From: Marivita lacus
Lineage (GTDB): Bacteria; Pseudomonadota; Alphaproteobacteria; Rhodobacterales; Rhodobacteraceae
DNA length: 64,000 bases
Direction: 5' to 3'
NCBI RefSeq assembly: GCF_014637725.1
Contig: NZ_BMFC01000006.1
Location: forward strand, 1-64,000
Positions 7,367 through 14,772 of the stretch are shown piece after piece. The notes below the pieces were generated by a model. The model saw only the letters and a list, made by a program, of their open reading frames with translations. It was not told the origin of the DNA and did no database searches. The position numbers and the translations under genes were made by a program. Position 1 is the first letter of the stretch, and every line of letters starts with the position of its first letter.

Positions 7367-8503
7367 TCAGCCTGCCGACTTTGGAAACAGGATTGGTGCG
7401 GCATTTTCGGTCAGCGCGCAGTGGGTCGGGCCAAGGGGCGGTGCGGCCTCCCCTACGCGGCGCGGCGCGGCAACTTTGATCGTAGCGCCCTTTGGCGTTT
7501 CAACATCGTGGATTAGTGTGCCTCCCAAAGGCAGGCTCAGCGTACGCTCTACCGCAAACGCGCCGTCATACGGCTGATCCACCAAGACCAATTGCTCGGG
7601 CCGCGCGGTCACCAGGACCGCATCTCCGGTGGAGAAGGTTTTCGAGGTTGCGATATGCCAGATCGCGCCATTGTCGAGACGGATGACATAGCGATCCGCC
7701 TCACGGCCGAGCACTTCACCCTCAAAACGGTTGGAAGATCCTATAAAATCGTTGACGAACAGCGTCTCGGGCTGGTCGTAGATTTCGACCGGGGTGCCCA
7801 ATTGCTCGATCCTGCCCTTGCGCATGACGGCGATGCGGTCCGCAATCGCCATTGCCTCTTCCTGATCATGGGTCACAAGGATGGCCGTCAAGGCAAACTG
7901 CCTCTGCAGCCGCTTAATCTCGATTTGCATATCGAGACGGAGATTCTTGTCAAGAGCGGCAAAGGGTTCATCCAGCAAAAGAATGCGGGGCTGTACCGCG
8001 AGAGCACGCGCAAGCGCGACCCGCTGCTGCTGCCCGCCTGAAAGCTGCCCGGGCTTGCGATCCCCGAAGTCCTCCATCCGCACGGTCTTGAGCATTTTCT
8101 CGACGCGGAACCGCTGGTCCGATCTTGAATCGCCACGCGCATCGAGCCCGTAGGCGATGTTGTCGGCAACGGTCATATGAGGAAACAGCGCGTAGTTTTG
8201 AAAGACGATCCCCACCTCGCGGCGGTTCGGGGGCAGAGAGTCAACGAAGCGTTCGCCAATCTTGACGTGACCCTGCGATTGGTTGAGGAACCCAGCGACG
8301 ATCCGAAGCAAGGTCGACTTGCCACAGCCTGATGGCCCCAGCAGCGCCACCAATTCACCGCCCGCGACTTGCAGTGTGACGTCATCAACGGCCAGCCCGT
8401 CTCCGTAACTGTGCGTGATGCCATCCAGCGTGAGTGGTTCACCGACAGAACGCCGTTGTATGGCCGCGTTCGCACCTTGGTCTACTGGCAGCGGCTGGTT
8501 CAC
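7367..8503 (-). CDS. ABC transporter ATPase, PotA-like
   Basis: The 378-residue protein carries Walker A GPSGCGKST at about 56-64, the Q-loop in VFQNYALFPHMTV, signature LSGGQQQR at about 154-161, Walker B ILLLDEP at about 174-180, an H-loop in VTHDQEEAM and a C-terminal TOBE-type domain. The start is GTG at 8503 with GGAAAAG just upstream at short spacing. It is the first gene of the eight-gene minus-strand operon. Its promoter must lie in 8504-8797, next to the IS110 remnant. Confidence 0.87.
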   Translation of the reverse strand: MNQPLPVDQGANAAIQRRSVGEPLTLDGITHSYGDGLAVDDVTLQVAGGELVALLGPSGCGKSTLLRIVAGFLNQSQGHVKIGERFVDSLPPNRREVGIVFQNYALFPHMTVADNIAYGLDARGDSRSDQRFRVEKMLKTVRMEDFGDRKPGQLSGGQQQRVALARALAVQPRILLLDEPFAALDKNLRLDMQIEIKRLQRQFALTAILVTHDQEEAMAIADRIAVMRKGRIEQLGTPVEIYDQPETLFVNDFIGSSNRFEGEVLGREADRYVIRLDNGAIWHIATSKTFSTGDAVLVTARPEQLVLVDQPYDGAFAVERTLSLPLGGTLIHDVETPKGATIKVAAPRRVGEAAPPLGPTHCALTENAAPILFPKSAG

Positions 8504-8797
8504 AACTTTTCCATCTTTGTTATGATGGCCGAGGGATATTTACGCAAATCGCCAGCAGCCAGGTATTTTTCCTTTCGTGAACGCGCGTCTGTCTGTTTGC
8601 ATGTAATTTTGGCATGCCATTTGGTGAATGTGCAAAAACCAGCCCGCCAGAAAATCTTTAATCTCCGAATCCTGACCTGAAAACGCGGTTTGCGGACAAG
8701 CTGTTTTGGCGGTTGGGACGACCCGGATTGATGAGTGCGACATCAAACAAACTGGAGATCATCCAGCAGGTCCACAGTCACGCTTTGCGGCTGATTA
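8504..8797. promoter_or_regulatory. Upstream region of the PotA-like operon, no gene
   Basis: These 294 bases are more AT-rich than their surroundings. No convincing coding frame is present. The stretch must hold the promoter of the minus-strand operon starting at 8503. I cannot pick a reliable -35/-10 pair. The right edge runs into the IS110 remnant, so part of the region may be IS-derived. Confidence 0.4.
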
Positions 8798-9163
8798 TTG
8801 AACCGTTGCTCCTGTGACGGGGCTCTGTTGCGCAAAGAAGACGGGCCGCATCCCCGCACCCTTGTCGCATGGGTCGGATTGGTTCCGAGACAGACTACGA
8901 CCGGCGGAAAACCAAGGCTTGGCGGGATCACGCGACGCGGAAACAAATATCTACGCAAAAATCTGGTTCATGGCGCGCGGGCGCCGCTTCCGGTCCTGGC
9001 GCGCAGCCAGACAAATCTCGGTCGATTGCTCTCGGGTCTTTTGACGCGGGCGAATCCGAACATGGTCGTGGTCGCGCTGGCCAACAGACTGGCGTGGATC
9101 GCTTGGGCAGCTCTGACTCAGAACCGGTTATTTCAACCCGAGGTACCGGCACGAAGGAGCTAA
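8798..9163 (+). pseudogene. IS110-family transposase, C-terminal remnant
   Basis: The open frame contains LVAWVGLVPRQTTTGGKPRL, then GITRRGNKYLRKNLVHGARA and a VVALANRLAWIAWAAL tail. These are the hallmark C-terminal (transposase_20-like) blocks of IS110/IS116/IS902 elements. The N-terminal RuvC-like DEDD domain, about 200 residues, is absent, so the gene is truncated. The bases from 9164 to about 9396 carry no recognisable gene and probably include the 3' flank of the same element. The remnant sits between the ABC operon promoter and a patch of broken genes. Confidence 0.8.
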
Positions 9164-9396
9164 GAAAAGGAACATCTGCATGAAGCAGGTACGCATTCTG
9201 CGGGAGGAATGAGTGATGGCCTTGCGAGAGGATGGGCAGGAGGAAACGTCACAGCGGGCCAGATCGCCTGATCGCAATCCGGGCCTGACACAGCGACCGC
9301 GCTCACTTTGTTGCAGAAGGGTTGGTGCAAAACTGTCTTGAATGCCCCGCAGACGCCCTGTACGCGCCCCAGACTGCGATCTTGGGGCGCTCATGA

Positions 9397-9747
9397 AAGG
9401 GGCATACACCCCGCGACAACGACGTGTTCGTCTCCGGCGAGACGCTTCTGGTCTATCTCGAACCGCGCGCTTTTGGCTATGGCGACAAAGGCGATTACTG
9501 GACCGTCGACGTGGCCCTGGACCTGTTCATCTTTGACGCGGCGGGCGAGCTTGTCTTCGAGCAATACGATTTCGGGGCGATCGCGCTCGAGAGCCGTGTC
9601 AGGAACCGGGAGATCATGTTCATGGCCAGCGTCGATCTCGAGGGTCTTCCTGCCGGAACCTATTAGCTCGACATCGAGATGCGCGATCTGAACAAGGGAC
9701 AGAGCGACATCGTCGGATTGCCGTTCACGATGGCGCCGCCAAGCTGA
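9397..9747 (+). pseudogene. Conserved hypothetical gene broken by an in-frame TAG
   Basis: In one frame the translation reads RDNDVFVSGETLLVYLEPRA and continues to VDLEGLPAGTY, then hits TAG at 9664-9666. The same frame resumes with LDIEMRDLNKG and VGLPFTMAPPS before TGA at 9745-9747. A YxLDIEMRD continuation after AGTY fits the single-domain pattern well, so the TAG looks like a nonsense mutation. The 5' end is also truncated, with a stop at 9394-9396 and no start. I do not know the family's function. Confidence 0.6.
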
Positions 9748-9807
9748 ACCGAACGCGTGAGACACCGCTGCAGCAAGACACGGCGAGATCGCGACCAACC
9801 TGGCGGA

Positions 9808-10149
9808 TCAGCCCTGCAAGCGCATCATGATCATGACACCGGCCCAAGCAGAAAATCCCGTCAGCACCGCGCCCCACGTGGTGTCTGTGACGACCATCGT
9901 CCAGGACCAGTTCCTCATGATCGACATCGACGTGAACTCATATGTGCCATATGCCATCGCGCCGATGATGGCCCTCTGCAGCGCTGCCCGCTCTGGAGCA
10001 GCATCGTGCAGCGCGGGAGCCGAGTCGAGGTAAACGAGCCCGGCGATGTATGCCAGATAAAACAGGCCCGCCGGTGCCAGCAAAAGAGTATCACGCATCA
10101 TGTCGCCCAAATGGCGGGTGAAGTGAGGTTTCATCACGAGGGTCAACAT
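9808..10149 (-). CDS. DUF2177 membrane protein, N-terminus displaced
   Basis: The 113-residue product shows the DUF2177 pattern: LFYLAYIAGLVYLDSAPAL, AIIGAMAYGTYEFTSMSIM and VVTDTTWGAVLTGFSAWAGV. It is a small integral membrane protein of unknown function. The family's first membrane segment, with a DAV motif, is encoded directly upstream in the same frame (LYVITVFVFLFIDAV), but no start codon precedes it before TGA. An ATG in another frame lies at the expected distance. Either a one-base frameshift has broken the N-terminus or translation starts at the internal ATG at 10149. It may be a pseudogene. Confidence 0.65.
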   Translation of the reverse strand: MLTLVMKPHFTRHLGDMMRDTLLLAPAGLFYLAYIAGLVYLDSAPALHDAAPERAALQRAIIGAMAYGTYEFTSMSIMRNWSWTMVVTDTTWGAVLTGFSAWAGVMIMMRLQG

Positions 10150-10410
10150 GACTGCGTCGATGAAAAGGAAGACAAATACAGTGATGACGTAAAGAAGTAT
10201 TCATACTCCGAGAATGGGCTGAGGAACTCCGATCCCATGCTGTTCGTGCTTCTCGCGCTTGCGGGACGCCATGTGGTAGAAGATGAAGGCGCGTGAAGGC
10301 GATAACTTGGGAAACGCGTAATGGGACGCAGGGAACGGACCGTGCATGGCTTGATCCGTCTTCTTTTTTGGTTATCTTGAAGACACTGGAGCCAAGAGGA
10401 GACGCCTGCC

Positions 10411-10665
10411 ATGTCCCGCACAACGACCATGACCGTCCGCGTCAGCGGTACCCTGAGCGAGTTCGTTGCGACCAATGTCGGCGAGGGCGGCGCTTACGAG
10501 AACGTCAGCGAATACATCCGCGATCTCATCCGCCGCGACAAGGAGCGTGCCGAGCGCGAAGCCTTCGATCGCTTGAAGGCCGAATTGAACCGTGCCTTCG
10601 CCGCGCCCGAGGAAAGCTACAAGCCCCTGACTGCCGTTGAGGTGATCTCCCGGAACCGGGCCTGA
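10411..10665 (+). CDS. ParD/CopG-type antitoxin
   Basis: The 84-residue protein starts MSRTTTMTVRVSGTLSEFV and contains YENVSEYIRDLIRRDKERAE. This is the ribbon-helix-helix DNA-binding fold plus the toxin-binding helix of ParD-like antitoxins. AGAGGAG precedes the ATG. The toxin gene begins 4 bp after its stop. In such modules the antitoxin represses its own promoter, alone and with the toxin. It lies in a patch of IS remnants and broken genes, a common location for such modules. Confidence 0.85.
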   Translation: MSRTTTMTVRVSGTLSEFVATNVGEGGAYENVSEYIRDLIRRDKERAEREAFDRLKAELNRAFAAPEESYKPLTAVEVISRNRA

Positions 10666-10669
10666 GCCC

Positions 10670-10978
10670 ATGGCAATCCGGGTCCAGGAGGCGGCCTCGG
10701 TCCGCCTCGACGAGATCTACCGCTACACCCGCGACCGGTGGGGCGAGGCGCGGGCCGAAACCTACGTCGTCGGCCTCTTCGCCGCGTTCGAGCGCATTGA
10801 AACACGCGGCGTGATGTCGAGGCCCGTGCCGGCCGAGTTCGGGGTGGACGGGTACTTCTTCCGCGACGAGCGCCATTTCGTGTACTGGAAACGCCTTGCC
10901 GATGGCGACATCGGGATCGTCACCATCCTGCACGAGCGGATGCATCAGATCGAGCGCTACAAGGACGACTTTGAATAA
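10670..10978 (+). CDS. ParE/RelE-family toxin
   Basis: The 102-residue protein begins MAIRVQEAASVRLDEIYRYT and continues RDRWGEARAETYVVGLFAAF, then FFRDERHFVYWKR and ILHERMHQIERY. This is the compact RelE/ParE fold, with the first helix pair and C-terminal basic strand intact. Typical ParE members poison DNA gyrase while RelE members cut mRNA; ParD partnership favours the ParE type. The gene is full length and appears functional. Confidence 0.85.
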   Translation: MAIRVQEAASVRLDEIYRYTRDRWGEARAETYVVGLFAAFERIETRGVMSRPVPAEFGVDGYFFRDERHFVYWKRLADGDIGIVTILHERMHQIERYKDDFE

Positions 10979-11284
10979 AGTTTTGATTTTACTTGTGAAA
11001 GGTCTCCTTCACTTCGCTCTGTGAGGAGCTTTCCAAGGTGGAAAAAGTTCGAAGTCATACGCATCCCCTCCGCCATTTCATACAAACACCGGTGGATCCT
11101 GTTGGCCTGAGCGCAGCTTTTGTTCGATAGCCCGTCATTCCTGCATGCAGATGGCTGCCATGCTGGACAGCCTTCGATGGGCTTGCATACAGGTCGCGTC
11201 ACTCATCTCTGTCCAGTCCCGTTGTCTGTGAAAGACACACCTCCCACGATCTGATTGACACCGTCTGCGCTTTGCGAGACGGTC
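10979..11284. other. Intergenic region between parE and the thiamine riboswitch
   Basis: No coding frame with family features is visible. An imperfect inverted repeat (CTCCTTCAC and GTGAGGAG, about 11006-11031) lies just after parE and may help end its transcript. The promoter of the thiamine operon should lie in the right half, before 11285. Confidence 0.4.
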
Positions 11285-11290
11285 ATGACC

Positions 11291-11359
11291 ACGCCGGGGG
11301 CGCCGCAAGGCTGAGATGCACCCTTTGAACCTGAACCAGATAATGCTGGCGGAGGGAGG
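11291..11359 (+). promoter_or_regulatory. TPP riboswitch (THI element)
   Basis: The leader carries the conserved THI-box strings in order: CGGGGGCGCC, GGCTGAGATGCACCC, TTGAACCTGAACCAGATAAT and GCTGGCGGAGGGA. These form the thiamine pyrophosphate sensor arms. It lies about 60 bp before the thiM start, on the same strand as thiMED, so it should lower expression of the salvage operon when TPP is abundant. Confidence 0.92.
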
Positions 11360-11386
11360 CAGGATCGGACCCTGGTGGTTTGGTGC

Positions 11387-11418
11387 GTCTCTCCGTCCTC
11401 GCACAGGATAGGAGAGAC
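11387..11418 (+). promoter_or_regulatory. Hairpin sequestering the thiM Shine-Dalgarno sequence
   Basis: GTCTCTCC at 11387-11394 is the exact complement of GGAGAGAC at 11411-11418, and an inner TCCT/AGGA pair extends the stem. The right arm contains the GGAG ribosome-binding site of thiM (ATG 11422). The arrangement fits an expression platform that blocks translation when TPP is bound. No U-tract follows, so termination is unlikely. Confidence 0.75.
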
Positions 11419-11421
11419 CGA

Positions 11422-12204
11422 ATGACGCCCAAAGCTGCTCTTGAGGCGCTGCGCGCGCAGGCACCGCTGGTGCATTGCATCACGAATTACGTTGCCATGA
11501 ACATCGCGGCCAATGTGACCCTCGCGGCGGGTGCCTCGCCCGCGATGATCCACGCTCCGCAGGAGGTTGCCGATTTCACCCCGGTCGCCGGGGCGTTGAC
11601 GATCAATATCGGAACCCTGTCAGAGCCATGGGTCGAGGGCATGCGCCTTGCCGCCAAGACCGCGACGGCACAGTCGGTGCCTTGGGTGCTGGACCCGGTG
11701 GCGCATTTTGCGACCCCGTACCGTGCGAAAGCAGCCCAGGATCTTCTGGCGCTGAAGCCGACCATCCTGCGCGGTAATGCCTCCGAGATCATTGCACTGG
11801 CCGGTGGCGGAGGCGCGGGAAAGGGGGCGGATAGCGGGGACAGCGTGACCGACGCCCAGTCCGCCGCAATCGACCTTGCAAAACGCATGGGATGTGTCGT
11901 TGCGGTCACGGGCGAAACGGATTTCGTCACCGACGGGACGCGGCATGTCACCATTCATGGCGGGGCTGCGATCATGCCGAAGGTCACGGCGCTGGGCTGT
12001 TCGTTGACGGCCCTTGTGGGCGCTTATGCGGCTGTTGCCCCGGCGCTGGATGCCACTGTTGCGGCCTTGCTGCACTTTGCGGTCGCCGGGGAACGGGCGG
12101 CACTCATGTCTGACGGGCCGGGGAGCTTTTCTGTCCGGTTCCTCGATCAGCTGTACCTGGTCCAGCCGGACGATCTGGGTGAGAGCCATCTGACATGGCA
12201 GTGA
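11422..12204 (+). CDS. thiM: Hydroxyethylthiazole kinase
   Basis: The 260-residue enzyme phosphorylates 4-methyl-5-(2-hydroxyethyl)thiazole, recycling the thiazole half of thiamine. Family blocks are PLVHCITNYVAMNIAANVTL, GASPAMIHAPQEV, LDPVAHFATPYR, ILRGNASEI, VAVTGETDFVTDG and the nucleotide-binding ALGCSLTALVGAY with its conserved cysteine. The ATG at 11422 has GGAG upstream within the regulatory hairpin; a longer open frame lies in the leader and is rejected. The stop overlaps thiE by 10 bp. The order thiM-thiE-thiD gives all steps from salvaged thiazole and pyrimidine to thiamine phosphate. Confidence 0.93.
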   Translation: MTPKAALEALRAQAPLVHCITNYVAMNIAANVTLAAGASPAMIHAPQEVADFTPVAGALTINIGTLSEPWVEGMRLAAKTATAQSVPWVLDPVAHFATPYRAKAAQDLLALKPTILRGNASEIIALAGGGGAGKGADSGDSVTDAQSAAIDLAKRMGCVVAVTGETDFVTDGTRHVTIHGGAAIMPKVTALGCSLTALVGAYAAVAPALDATVAALLHFAVAGERAALMSDGPGSFSVRFLDQLYLVQPDDLGESHLTWQ

Positions 12205-12842
12205 TCCGGGACAGCCTGCGGCTCTATCTTGTCACCGACCCGGTGCTGTGCCCGGGTGCGGGCATCGTCGGACTGGTCCGTGACGCGGTGCGCGGCGGAG
12301 TCAGCTTTGTTCAGCTGCGCGACAAGACCGCCTCGACCGATGAGTTGATCAAGACGGCGCTTGCGGTGAAGGCGGCACTGGCTGGCAGCAGCGTGCCCTT
12401 GGTCATCAACGATGATCTGGACGCGGCTATCGCTGCGGATGTGGACGGGGTGCATCTTGGTCAGAATGACATAACAGCTGCCGAGGCGCGGGCGCGGCTT
12501 GGTCGCGACAAGATCATCGGCCTGTCGTGCGAAACGGTGGCGCAGGTGCAGGGCGCGGACCCGGCGCTGGTGGATTATCTCGGGCTGGGAACGGTGTTTC
12601 CGACAGCCACGAAAGCGGATCACAAACCGGCCATCGGGTTTTCCGGATTGGCGGAGCTGGTCAAAGCCTCTGCCTTGCCGAGCGTCGCCATCGGCGGTCT
12701 GAAGCGGGACCACGCGGTGGATGTGATGGCGACCGGATGCGATGGCATGGCGGTCGTGTCGGCCATCTGCGGCCAGCCGGACCCGGAGACCGCAGCACGC
12801 GCTCTGCGCAGCGCGCTTGACGCGGCCAGAGGAGACACATGA
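12195..12842 (+). CDS. thiE: Thiamine-phosphate synthase
   Basis: The 215-residue TIM-barrel enzyme joins hydroxymethylpyrimidine diphosphate and thiazole phosphate to make thiamine monophosphate. Motifs include LYLVTDPVLC, GVSFVQLRDKTAS, VPLVINDDLDAAI, DGVHLGQNDI, IGLSCETVAQ, DYLGLGTVFPTATKAD and VAIGGL. The start overlaps thiM and the stop forms ATGA with thiD, so the three genes are translationally coupled under the TPP riboswitch. Confidence 0.93.
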   Translation: MAVIRDSLRLYLVTDPVLCPGAGIVGLVRDAVRGGVSFVQLRDKTASTDELIKTALAVKAALAGSSVPLVINDDLDAAIAADVDGVHLGQNDITAAEARARLGRDKIIGLSCETVAQVQGADPALVDYLGLGTVFPTATKADHKPAIGFSGLAELVKASALPSVAIGGLKRDHAVDVMATGCDGMAVVSAICGQPDPETAARALRSALDAARGDT

Positions 12843-13645
12843 TGATCAGAAACGTCCTGACGATTGCAGGCTCCGACCCCTCTGGCGGTGCGGGCATCCA
12901 AGCCGACCTGAAAACCTTTGCGGCCAATGGCACCTACGGCATGGCCGCGTTGACGGCGCTCACGGCCCAGAACACCCAAGGAGTCACCGGTGTCGAACTG
13001 GTGCCACCCGCCTTTGTGCGGGCGCAGATCGCGGCGGTTTTTGCAGATGTCCGCGTGGACGCGGTCAAGATCGGCATGATTGCAACGGCGGAGATCGCCA
13101 TGGCCGTGGCCGAAGTGTTGTCGGATCACCCCGATGTCCCGATTGTCCTCGACCCGGTGATGGTGGCCAAGGGCGGCGCGTCCTTGCTGGCGGATGATGC
13201 GATGGAGGCGCTGCGCACGGTGCTGGTGCCGCTGGCGACGGTTGTGACCCCCAACCTGCCCGAGGCGGGACGGCTTCTCGATCTGCCCGAGGCGCGGGAT
13301 CGCGAGGCTATGACAAATCAGGCTCGGGCCTTGACGGCGCTTGGCCCAAAGGCCGCGCTGGTGAAAGGCGGGCATCTTGATCAGCCCGACAGCCCGGATG
13401 TGCTGTGTGCGGGCGGCACGCTGCATTGGTTGGAAGCCCCGCGCACGGTCACCCGGAACACCCATGGGACAGGCTGCACGCTGTCCTCTGCACTGGCTGC
13501 GCATCTGGCCAGGGGCGTGTCGCCACTTGAGGCCGCGCAGGCTGCCAAACGCTTTGTCGCCGGTGCGATCGCGGCGGCGGACGCCCTGTCGGTCGGCCAC
13601 GGTCACGGGCCGGTGCACCATTTTCACGACTACTGGAGAGATTGA
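12839..13645 (+). CDS. thiD: Hydroxymethylpyrimidine (phosphate) kinase
   Basis: The 268-residue ribokinase-family enzyme phosphorylates HMP and HMP phosphate. Motifs are LTIAGSDPSGGAGIQADLKT at the N-terminus, VKIGMIATAEI, VLDPVMVAKGG, VTPNLPEAGRLL, ALVKGGH and the anion-hole block NTHGTGCTLSSALAAHLA. Tandem ATGs at 12839 and 12842 make the exact start uncertain by one residue. GGAGA precedes. It supplies the pyrimidine substrate of ThiE. Confidence 0.93.
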   Translation: MMIRNVLTIAGSDPSGGAGIQADLKTFAANGTYGMAALTALTAQNTQGVTGVELVPPAFVRAQIAAVFADVRVDAVKIGMIATAEIAMAVAEVLSDHPDVPIVLDPVMVAKGGASLLADDAMEALRTVLVPLATVVTPNLPEAGRLLDLPEARDREAMTNQARALTALGPKAALVKGGHLDQPDSPDVLCAGGTLHWLEAPRTVTRNTHGTGCTLSSALAAHLARGVSPLEAAQAAKRFVAGAIAAADALSVGHGHGPVHHFHDYWRD

Positions 13646-13646
13646 A

Positions 13647-14411
13647 ATGACGAAATCCCTGAAGGACCAGACGGTGCTGGTGACCGGCGCGGGTCGTGGA
13701 CTGGGCGCTGCCATCGCAACGGCCTTTGCCCGCGAGGGCGCGCAGGTGGTGATCAACTACCGCAAGAGCAAGGCGTCGGCAGAGGCGCTTGCGCATGCGC
13801 TGGGCGACCGGGCCATCGCGGTGCAGGCCGATGTGCTGGAGGCGCAGGCCGTTGCGTCGATGATCGAGACCGCGACAGAGCGCATGGGGCCAATCACCAC
13901 CGTCGTGCACAATGCGCTGGCCGATTACAGCTTCAACGGCGACGCGCGGCACACGCTTGATCGCATCCCGGCGGCTGATCTGGTGGCGCAGCATGCCACC
14001 GCCGTGCTGGGCGCGCTCAACGTGTTTCAGGCCACGATCCCCGCAATGGAGGCCGAGGGGTTCGGACGGATCGTGACAATCGGCACGAACCTGTTTCAGA
14101 ACCCGGTTGTGCCCTATCACGACTACACCTCCGCAAAGGCGGCCCTTCTGGCCCTGACCCGCACATCTGCCGCAGAGCTTGGGCCCAAGGGGATCACCGT
14201 CAACATGGTGTCGGGTGGTCTGTTGCGCACCACCGATGCCAGCGCAGGCACGCCCGACGCGGTATTTGACCTGATCGCGGATAATACCCCGCTGCGATCC
14301 GTCACCACACCCGAAGAGGCCGCGGATGCGGTGCTGTTTTTCGCCAGCCCCTGGGCGCGCGCAGTGACGGGGCAAAACCTGATCGTCGACGGCGGGCTTG
14401 TTTACGGCTGA
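13647..14411 (+). CDS. Short-chain dehydrogenase/reductase, FabG-like
   Basis: The 254-residue protein has the classical SDR layout: VLVTGAGRGLGAAIA for NAD(P)H binding, INYRKSKASAEAL, VQADV, a VVHNA block in place of NNAG, and an active-site tyrosine and lysine in YHDYTSAKAALLALTR. The C-terminus ends LIVDGGLVYG. It starts 1 bp after thiD and so belongs to the thiamine operon. FabG is the nearest named relative, but the position suggests a role in salvage of a thiamine breakdown product. The catalytic serine of the usual triad is not evident; the segment IGTNLFQNPVVPYHDY has no clear equivalent. Confidence 0.8.
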   Translation: MTKSLKDQTVLVTGAGRGLGAAIATAFAREGAQVVINYRKSKASAEALAHALGDRAIAVQADVLEAQAVASMIETATERMGPITTVVHNALADYSFNGDARHTLDRIPAADLVAQHATAVLGALNVFQATIPAMEAEGFGRIVTIGTNLFQNPVVPYHDYTSAKAALLALTRTSAAELGPKGITVNMVSGGLLRTTDASAGTPDAVFDLIADNTPLRSVTTPEEAADAVLFFASPWARAVTGQNLIVDGGLVYG

Positions 14412-14497
14412 GGAGAATGCGCGTTTTTCGGCGCCGACTTCAGAAAGAAGGTGCGCCCAGATCAGGGCAGGCACATTCCAGACACGGCACGAATGCG

Positions 14498-14521
14498 CGG
14501 CGGAACCCGCCGTCTCTCTTT
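14498..14521 (+). terminator. Weak hairpin after the thiamine operon
   Basis: CGGCGG at 14498-14503 pairs with CCGCCG at 14507-14512 across a 3-nt loop, followed by TCTCTCTTT. The tail is pyrimidine-rich but not a full U-tract, so termination efficiency is uncertain. The remaining bases between 14412 and 14604 show no gene. Confidence 0.4.
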
Positions 14522-14604
14522 GTCTGGGGGCAACGCCGAACAGCCCGACGTCTCATCTTGGGTGAGTGGGACCGGGCACAAGGATTGATCGTTGCCCGCG
14601 CGTC

Positions 14605-14772
14605 ATGACAAAGCAGATCTGCATCGCGCTGGCACAGGTTGCACTTTTGGCGGGCGGTCTCTCCGCTGCGTATTTCGCACGGACCCCAGACCAGACTAAG
14701 CCCGCGCAACCGCCCGCAGCACCGCTTGAGGCAGTTGCCTATCCCGAACCGACGTCGGCGCTCCGGTCCTAA
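14605..14772 (+). CDS. Small putative secreted or membrane peptide
   Basis: The 55-residue frame starts MTKQICIALAQVALLAGGLS, a basic residue followed by a hydrophobic segment. It then has a proline-rich polar tail with PAQPPAAPLEAVAYPEP. This could be a signal anchor or small lipoprotein-like peptide without a lipobox. No clear ribosome site is present. Its stop overlaps the 3' end of the convergent MFS gene. I do not recognise a family; it may not be real. Confidence 0.35.
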   Translation: MTKQICIALAQVALLAGGLSAAYFARTPDQTKPAQPPAAPLEAVAYPEPTSALRS

